Translations under genes and position numbers: made by a program | Source: Alphaproteobacteria bacterium | GTDB lineage: Bacteria; Pseudomonadota; Alphaproteobacteria; Puniceispirillales; Puniceispirillaceae | Assembly (NCBI GenBank): GCA_011522945.1 | Contig: WTHY01000100.1 | Span: 1-10,674 of the forward strand | Reading direction: 5' to 3' | Length of the DNA: 10,674 bases | The notes under the pieces: model-generated | Databases searched by the model: none | What the model was told of the DNA's origin: nothing | Seen by the model: only the letters and a program-made list of their open reading frames with translations | In this document: positions 6,722 through 10,674 of the stretch, one piece after another | Position numbering within the stretch: the first letter of the stretch is position 1 | Layout: every line of letters starts with the position of its first letter

Positions 6722-7906
6722 TCACTCAGATTCATACATAGTTAGATGGAGTGTTTTGCCTGTATAGGGATGTGCGCGTGCGACATCTTCATTGAGCTCA
6801 AAGCCGATGCCTGGCCTGTCAGGTACAAGCACATGCCCATCGTCCCAGTCGATGCTCTCTGTCAGTATCTGTGCGTAGAACCCATCCCATTTTTGGATGG
6901 ATTCCAAAATCAGGAAATTTGGACAGGTAGCTGAGAGTTGTATATTCGCAGCCGCAACTATCGGGCCACAATATAAATGTGGTGCAATATGCGCATAAAA
7001 TCCTTCTGCCATGCCAGCAATTTTCTTTGCCTCTAATAAACCTCCGACGCGCCCAAGATTCATTTGCAATATTGAGGCTGCGCCGGTTTCCAGAAGTCTG
7101 ACAAATTCATATTTGGTGGTTAATCTTTCACCTGTTGCAACCGGAATTGAAGTAGCACGCGCAACCTCTGCCATCATTTCCGGTCTTTCAGGCGGTGTTG
7201 GCTCCTCAAACCATAGCGGGTCATAGGCTTCCATCATAGCTGCCATCCGCTTGGCACCAGCGACAGAAAATTGGCCATGCGTTCCAAACAGCAAGTCAGC
7301 CTTTGTGCCGACAGCCTCCCGGATAGATTTCAAGAATCGTTCTGAGCGCGCAATATCCTCCAAAGACGGCATATGTGGGTCAAGAATTGTGTAGGCCCCA
7401 GCTGGGTCAAATTTTACCGCTGTAAATCCCTCTGCGACATAGCTCGCAGCCACCTCAGCAGAGGCATCTGGATCCGCATAGAACTCCGCAGCCTCTACAC
7501 CTGCAGGTGGGTATAGGTAGCTGTAGCTGCGTAAACGCGCATGTAGCTTGCCACCTAGCAATTGATGCACAGCTTTGTCAGTCGCTTTGCCGATAATATC
7601 CCAAAGGGCAATTTCAAGACCGCTTAAGACGCCCATTAATGTGATATCAGGTCTTTGAGAGAAGCCTCGACTATAAATGCGCCGCCAAAGCTTCTCAATT
7701 TGGAAAGGATCCATATTATAAAGCTCTTCAGCAAAGACTTCCTTTGCCATAGCTGCAACAAGATCAGGGCCAAAGCTGGCATTATATATTTCGCCATAAC
7801 CAACAATGCCGCACTTTGTGGTTAGTTTTATGAAGATAAAATAGCGCCCGCCAAGTCCTGGATTTGGATTACCAACAACAAAGCTTTCAAACTGGTCCAA
7901 TTGCAT
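6722..7906 (-). CDS. enolase-superfamily (mandelate racemase/muconate lactonizing) enzyme, galactonate dehydratase-like
   Basis: The family abstracts a proton alpha to a carboxylate, usually of a sugar acid, and here most likely dehydrates or cycloisomerises one. At 394 residues it has the N-terminal capping domain (about 1-125) and the TIM-barrel domain with Lys165 in AVKFD, FEEP with Glu234, GERLTTKYEF with Glu260, and His310 in IAPHLYCGP. The spacings 208-234-260-310 equal those of Asp183, Glu209, Glu235 and His285 of E. coli galactonate dehydratase. The first position is Gly208 (LLFGTHGQ) rather than Asp, while His210 matches His185. The start has AAGGG eight bases upstream. It follows the alcohol dehydrogenase by 36 bases on the same strand, suggesting a catabolic operon. 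The substrate cannot be read from sequence; related families act on galactonate, mannonate, galactarolactone and anhydrogalactonate. Confidence 0.85.
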   Translation of the reverse strand: MQLDQFESFVVGNPNPGLGGRYFIFIKLTTKCGIVGYGEIYNASFGPDLVAAMAKEVFAEELYNMDPFQIEKLWRRIYSRGFSQRPDITLMGVLSGLEIALWDIIGKATDKAVHQLLGGKLHARLRSYSYLYPPAGVEAAEFYADPDASAEVAASYVAEGFTAVKFDPAGAYTILDPHMPSLEDIARSERFLKSIREAVGTKADLLFGTHGQFSVAGAKRMAAMMEAYDPLWFEEPTPPERPEMMAEVARATSIPVATGERLTTKYEFVRLLETGAASILQMNLGRVGGLLEAKKIAGMAEGFYAHIAPHLYCGPIVAAANIQLSATCPNFLILESIQKWDGFYAQILTESIDWDDGHVLVPDRPGIGFELNEDVARAHPYTGKTLHLTMYESE

Positions 7907-7942
7907 GTTATCTGCCCTTACATTCTAGCCAGATTTTCTTGT

Positions 7943-9022
7943 CTACATTGTCACCATAACGCGAAACGAATCTGGATGTTCAGCTGCTGCGAGTGCAGCA
8001 TTAATATCTTTAAAATCAAACCTGTCTGACACAAGCGCGTCAAGCGCCCAATCTCCCGCACGATAGAGACGAATAATTTCAGGAATATCTTCACGGATCA
8101 TGGCCGAGCCCATTTTTGTACCCATAATGGACTGACCCTGTGCTGCCAGGTTTGTCATATCAATTTCAGCCAAATCGCCAGATGGTGGCATGCCCATTAC
8201 GACAAGACGTCCTCCCGGTTTTAATAAACGCAACCCATCTACAATTACTTGCACAGAGCCAACCGCAACCAAAACAACGTCATAACCCTGTTTGTCTATA
8301 ATGGCGTGGGCCTGTTCATAGTCTGTATCTTCGATAGGATTTATGAAGTCTGTTGCGCCCAGTTTTCGGCAAATATCTTGCTTGGATGCGGCAGCATCAA
8401 TTGCTGTAATTACAGCAGCGCCTGAGATTCGGGCTGCTTGAATGGCATTCATACCGACCCCGCCACATCCAATGATAGCGACATGCTCGCCTGCTTTGAC
8501 TTTAGCAACATGTCTGACGGCACCATATCCTGTAATGACACCACATCCGATAAGGGCGCCGTTTTCAGATGAAATATCATCTGGCAAGGCCACAATTTGT
8601 CTTTCATGAACAATAACCTCTTCAGCAAAGGCACCTGTATTCATGGCAGAGACGATTGCAGCACCATCACTATCTGTTGTTGCTGCGTTTTTCCCTAATT
8701 CTGGCGGGGTAGCGCATAGGGCCTCTGCGGCATTGGTACAAGGCGCACATACCCCGCAAGATCGCATCAGGGTAACAATCACACGCTGACCGGCATGAAA
8801 ATTTGATACCTGACTGCCTGTTTCAAGAATTGTGCCAGCAGCTTCATGTCCATAAATGGCCGGCAAAGCGCCACCCCAATATCCCTTTATAAAGCTGATA
8901 TCACTATGACAGATTGCAACAGCATCAATTTTGATTTTAACGTCTTTGCCCTCTGGGACACCAAGATGCACGGTTTGCATGTCTAGAGGCTGGTTAAACT
9001 CTGTACAGATGGCTGCTTTCAT
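7943..9022 (-). CDS. zinc-dependent alcohol dehydrogenase (medium-chain dehydrogenase/reductase)
   Basis: A cytosolic NAD(P)-dependent alcohol/aldehyde oxidoreductase with a GroES-like catalytic domain and a Rossmann domain. Counting from the ATG at 9022 (359 residues), the catalytic zinc ligands are Cys38, His59 (in GHE) and Cys160. The structural zinc site is complete: Cys89, Cys92, Cys95 and Cys103 in the CxxCxxCx7C pattern. GCGGVG (185-190) binds the dinucleotide, and Asp209 at the end of the next strand favours NAD over NADP. The frame stays open up to a TTG at 9046. I prefer the ATG because MKAAICTEFNQPL is the usual family N-terminus, although the only purine-rich sites are GAGG (spaced too far) and GGA nine bases upstream. 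It precedes the enolase-superfamily gene by 36 bases, so it may act on the same or a neighbouring metabolite. The substrate is unknown. Confidence 0.88.
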   Translation of the reverse strand: MKAAICTEFNQPLDMQTVHLGVPEGKDVKIKIDAVAICHSDISFIKGYWGGALPAIYGHEAAGTILETGSQVSNFHAGQRVIVTLMRSCGVCAPCTNAAEALCATPPELGKNAATTDSDGAAIVSAMNTGAFAEEVIVHERQIVALPDDISSENGALIGCGVITGYGAVRHVAKVKAGEHVAIIGCGGVGMNAIQAARISGAAVITAIDAAASKQDICRKLGATDFINPIEDTDYEQAHAIIDKQGYDVVLVAVGSVQVIVDGLRLLKPGGRLVVMGMPPSGDLAEIDMTNLAAQGQSIMGTKMGSAMIREDIPEIIRLYRAGDWALDALVSDRFDFKDINAALAAAEHPDSFRVMVTM

Positions 9023-9369
9023 ATCAGTTGTCCAATCCTCGTTCAATTACAGTCATTAGATGGAATATTACATCGCAAATTCAGTGTCATAGCTATCTAT
9101 AAGATTGTCAGCTATGCTTCATTAAATTTGTGCAAAAAAGGTTATAATTACATCAAAGCCGACTCTCACAGAGTTCGCTCAGATGGTGCAGCATCAGACG
9201 ATATTGTTCAGATTGCATTAGGCTTGCCAGACCAGTATGGATAGACCAGACATCGCCCCAATAGATGGTTTGTATCTATTAAGAGTGCAATCTGTTTTAG
9301 ACTTTATTTTGGGTAGGTCAGGCGTGAGGGTACATCCAGCTTATATTGCTGATGGAGCGCCTATTGACG
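9023..9369. other. intergenic stretch with small palindromes and no convincing gene
   Basis: This stretch separates the GFA-family gene from the alcohol dehydrogenase, both on the minus strand, so the dehydrogenase promoter should lie here. CATAGCT (9088-9094) and AGCTATG (9110-9116) form perfect 7-base arms around 15 bases, a possible operator 66-94 bases before the start. A good -10 hexamer TATAAT (9143-9148) lies on the plus strand but heads no gene. A short minus-strand open frame (9153-9275, 40 codons, no clear start) has a protein-like composition but no recognised family. ACTCT/AGAGT (9163-9175) is a minor hairpin. I could not assign a convincing -35/-10 pair for the dehydrogenase. Confidence 0.4.
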
Positions 9370-9813
9370 TCACTCTTGGTTAAACGGCTTTGTGCTATCA
9401 CTACCAGGACCTGCATGAAGCCAGTCAGCTTTATCCATATCAGATAGCCAAGACGGTGTGGATTTGCCGAAAATATGTTTCTTTGGCTCTAATGTAGCTT
9501 TTTGATCAAGACAGCCAGTCCGCACATTAAAGACAGATTTGTCCATGTCTGTGGCATAAAGTTGCGTACCACAATCAGCGCAAAATCCCTGAAGTCTGGC
9601 ATTGCCACTATCAGCGATTTTTTGGAATTCTTTTACCTCGCCTGATATTTGAATATCTTCAGCTGGTATGATGATGACAGGCCGGAAAGGTGCGCCGCTA
9701 AATGCCTGACAATCTGTGCAATGGCACGCGATGACTTTGTCAGTATCAGCTTGCGCCTCTATTGTGATCTGTCCACAAAAACATCCGCCAGTCACATGCA
9801 TTTTATCAGCCAT
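9370..9813 (-). CDS. GFA/CENP-V family zinc protein
   Basis: Members of this family (Pfam GFA) bind two zinc ions. The namesake Gfa was proposed to speed S-hydroxymethylglutathione formation from formaldehyde and glutathione, but most members have unknown roles. The 147-residue protein shows all seven expected cysteines: GGCFCG (Cys11, Cys13), ACHCTDCQAFSG (Cys30, Cys32, Cys35) and GFCADCGTQLY (Cys78, Cys81). The C-terminal part contains the family-typical KHIFGKSTPSWL. The frame could extend to a TTG at 9834, but the ATG at 9813 has AAGGA at 9821-9825, seven bases upstream, and starts just before the conserved domain, so I choose it. It lies 347 bases from the alcohol dehydrogenase on the same strand, probably as a separate unit. 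A link to formaldehyde or glutathione chemistry is not shown by the sequence. Confidence 0.9.
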   Translation of the reverse strand: MADKMHVTGGCFCGQITIEAQADTDKVIACHCTDCQAFSGAPFRPVIIIPAEDIQISGEVKEFQKIADSGNARLQGFCADCGTQLYATDMDKSVFNVRTGCLDQKATLEPKKHIFGKSTPSWLSDMDKADWLHAGPGSDSTKPFNQE

Positions 9814-10622
9814 CTTTGTTTCCTTTTTTCCCAATTTTATTTTTCTGGCTTTATCTGGCCCGTTTTATCGTTACCGTCTAAACCTGCATCTGTTCATCAT
9901 CTATCGGCACGCTGTCCCGACATCCTATCGCCAGCTAACTGCAAATGGCTGGCTATGCCAAGGAAAAAATGCTGGTGGTTATTTGCGTGTCAAAGACATG
10001 CGGTGATCAAAAAACTCAACGCAGTCAAAAAGGGAGTCGCTAAAGCATCCGGCTGGCGTATGAGAGATGACGAGGCAGAGGCAAGACTATAATCATATAT
10101 CAGATCATATGGCCTTTATAGAGATGACGAGGTAGCTGGGGCTGCCAGCTGTGATTTAGATGCTGTTTTTAGAGGCTGTGATACAGAAACTGGTAGGCGC
10201 GTTTAGCTATGGAGATGCTGATTTTGTAGATCTCAAGACAGGCAAGGTCATAAAAAGTCAGAAATTGCATGGTGCAATTAAAGACCTATGCGGCCATGTG
10301 GTAAAGGAGGTTTTGAGAGTCAAATGACCGGCAAGTTCATAGCAAAACCAGTATTTGTGAAAAAATCCGGTAAATCCGCAGGGCTGAAAATGGTGGCCTT
10401 GTGGACTGCCTAATCAGTAGCTGCCTAATGAGACTAGATAGGAACTGCGAAAATCTAGCAAAGCTGCCTTAGATACTGGCCAATCCCATAATATTTAGAC
10501 ATCAGTATCAGCGGGCGCCGAATGGCTAGAGCGCTTCATCCATTTAACAGATAGGTTTGTAGCTGAAATATCTGCGCGCTGCTCCCGATACATATTCTGA
10601 CAATGTGCTTGTTCAGAATGTC
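9814..10622. other. 809-bp gene-poor stretch beside the tRNA-Gly gene
   Basis: I find no convincing gene in either direction. The left end should hold the promoter of the GFA gene. A plus-strand frame at 9649-10092 runs antisense through that gene and matches no family I know. Stops interrupt all frames beyond it. Visible items are the direct repeat AGAGATGACGAGG (10063-10075 and 10120-10132), a stem AGCTGG/CCAGCT (10134-10150), CTGCCTAAT twice, 15 bases apart (10406-10414 and 10421-10429), two tiny overlapping plus-strand frames (10160-10411) and the hairpin at 10594-10619. The mixture looks like decayed coding DNA or spacer. No repeat of the tRNA end, integrase or transposase motif is visible in the window. 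Confidence 0.45.
10594..10619 (-). other. hairpin immediately 3' of tRNA-Gly
   Basis: ATTCTGA and TCAGAAT form perfect 7-base arms, extended by CAA/TTG after a one-base bulge, around TGTGC. It starts three bases past the encoded CCA in the direction of tRNA transcription. No T-run follows, so it may mark 3' processing or factor-assisted termination rather than intrinsic termination. Confidence 0.4.
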
Positions 10623-10674
10623 TGGAGCGGGTGAAGGGATTCGAACCCTCGACCCCAACCTTGGCAAGGTTGTG
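10623..10674 (-). tRNA. tRNA-Gly(GCC), 5' part beyond the window
   Basis: The last 52 bases, read on the minus strand, are tRNA positions 25-76. The anticodon arm CAACC-TTGCCAA-GGTTG has anticodon GCC, which decodes GGC/GGU glycine codons. Next come a 5-base variable loop (GGGTC), the T arm GAGGG-TTCGAAT-CCCTT, the acceptor 3' strand CACCCGC, discriminator T and an encoded CCA. The missing 5' acceptor strand should read GCGGGTG, or pair equivalently. The T arm closes with a G-T wobble. Confidence 0.95.

Noticed and set aside
9023..9046. TTG start that would add eight residues to the alcohol dehydrogenase
   Set aside because: No Shine-Dalgarno sequence precedes it, and the ATG at 9022 gives the usual MKAA family N-terminus.
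9365..9372. TGACGTCA palindrome
   Set aside because: It overlaps the stop codon of the GFA-family gene, is only eight bases long and has no partner site, so it is probably chance.
9649..10092. Long plus-strand frame (147 codons) overlapping the GFA-family gene
   Set aside because: Its first half is antisense to a well-supported gene, the translation is rich in Cys, Ser and His without any domain, and it has no good ribosome site.
10134..10150. AGCTGG/CCAGCT hairpin as an intrinsic terminator
   Set aside because: No T-run follows directly on either strand and no gene ends nearby.
1..10674. Mobile element, toxin-antitoxin, defence or other new multi-gene system
   Set aside because: All complete genes are familiar metabolic enzymes or zinc proteins; no transposase, integrase, nuclease or terminal inverted repeats were seen.

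Overview
The window looks like a chromosomal segment of a marine-type alphaproteobacterium of moderate GC content (inference from the protein styles and the tRNA-Gly sequence; no taxonomic search was possible). It holds seven complete protein genes, one truncated protein gene and one truncated tRNA gene. I see no phage, insertion sequence, CRISPR array or defence gene.

Layout. Positions 1-1963 (minus) are malate synthase G (glcB) without its C-terminus. Its upstream region, 1964-2189, carries a near-perfect match to the IclR operator consensus and a second, unrelated palindrome. Next comes a divergent nucleotide-sugar block. On the minus strand galU (3627-4493) is followed by a phosphomannomutase/phosphoglucomutase (2190-3596). 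On the plus strand gmhA (4588-5169) is followed by ugd (5185-6492). Together the mutase, GalU and Ugd can convert glucose-6-phosphate to UDP-glucuronate, while GmhA opens the heptose branch, so the block probably serves surface polysaccharide or LPS synthesis.

Between the convergent ends of ugd and the next minus-strand gene (6493-6721) lie three degenerate 36-bp tandem units and a probable bidirectional terminator. A minus-strand pair follows: a zinc-dependent alcohol dehydrogenase (7943-9022), then an enolase-superfamily sugar-acid dehydratase-like enzyme (6722-7906) whose usual first metal-binding Asp is Gly. They probably form a small catabolic operon of unknown substrate. A GFA-family zinc protein (9370-9813, minus) stands apart.

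The right end, 9814-10622, has no convincing gene. It holds small hairpins, short repeats and tiny open frames that look like decayed or non-coding DNA. It ends at a tRNA-Gly(GCC) gene that enters from the right edge. The most useful observations are the IclR-like operator at glcB and the altered metal site of the enolase-superfamily enzyme. I did not find a clear new biological system.
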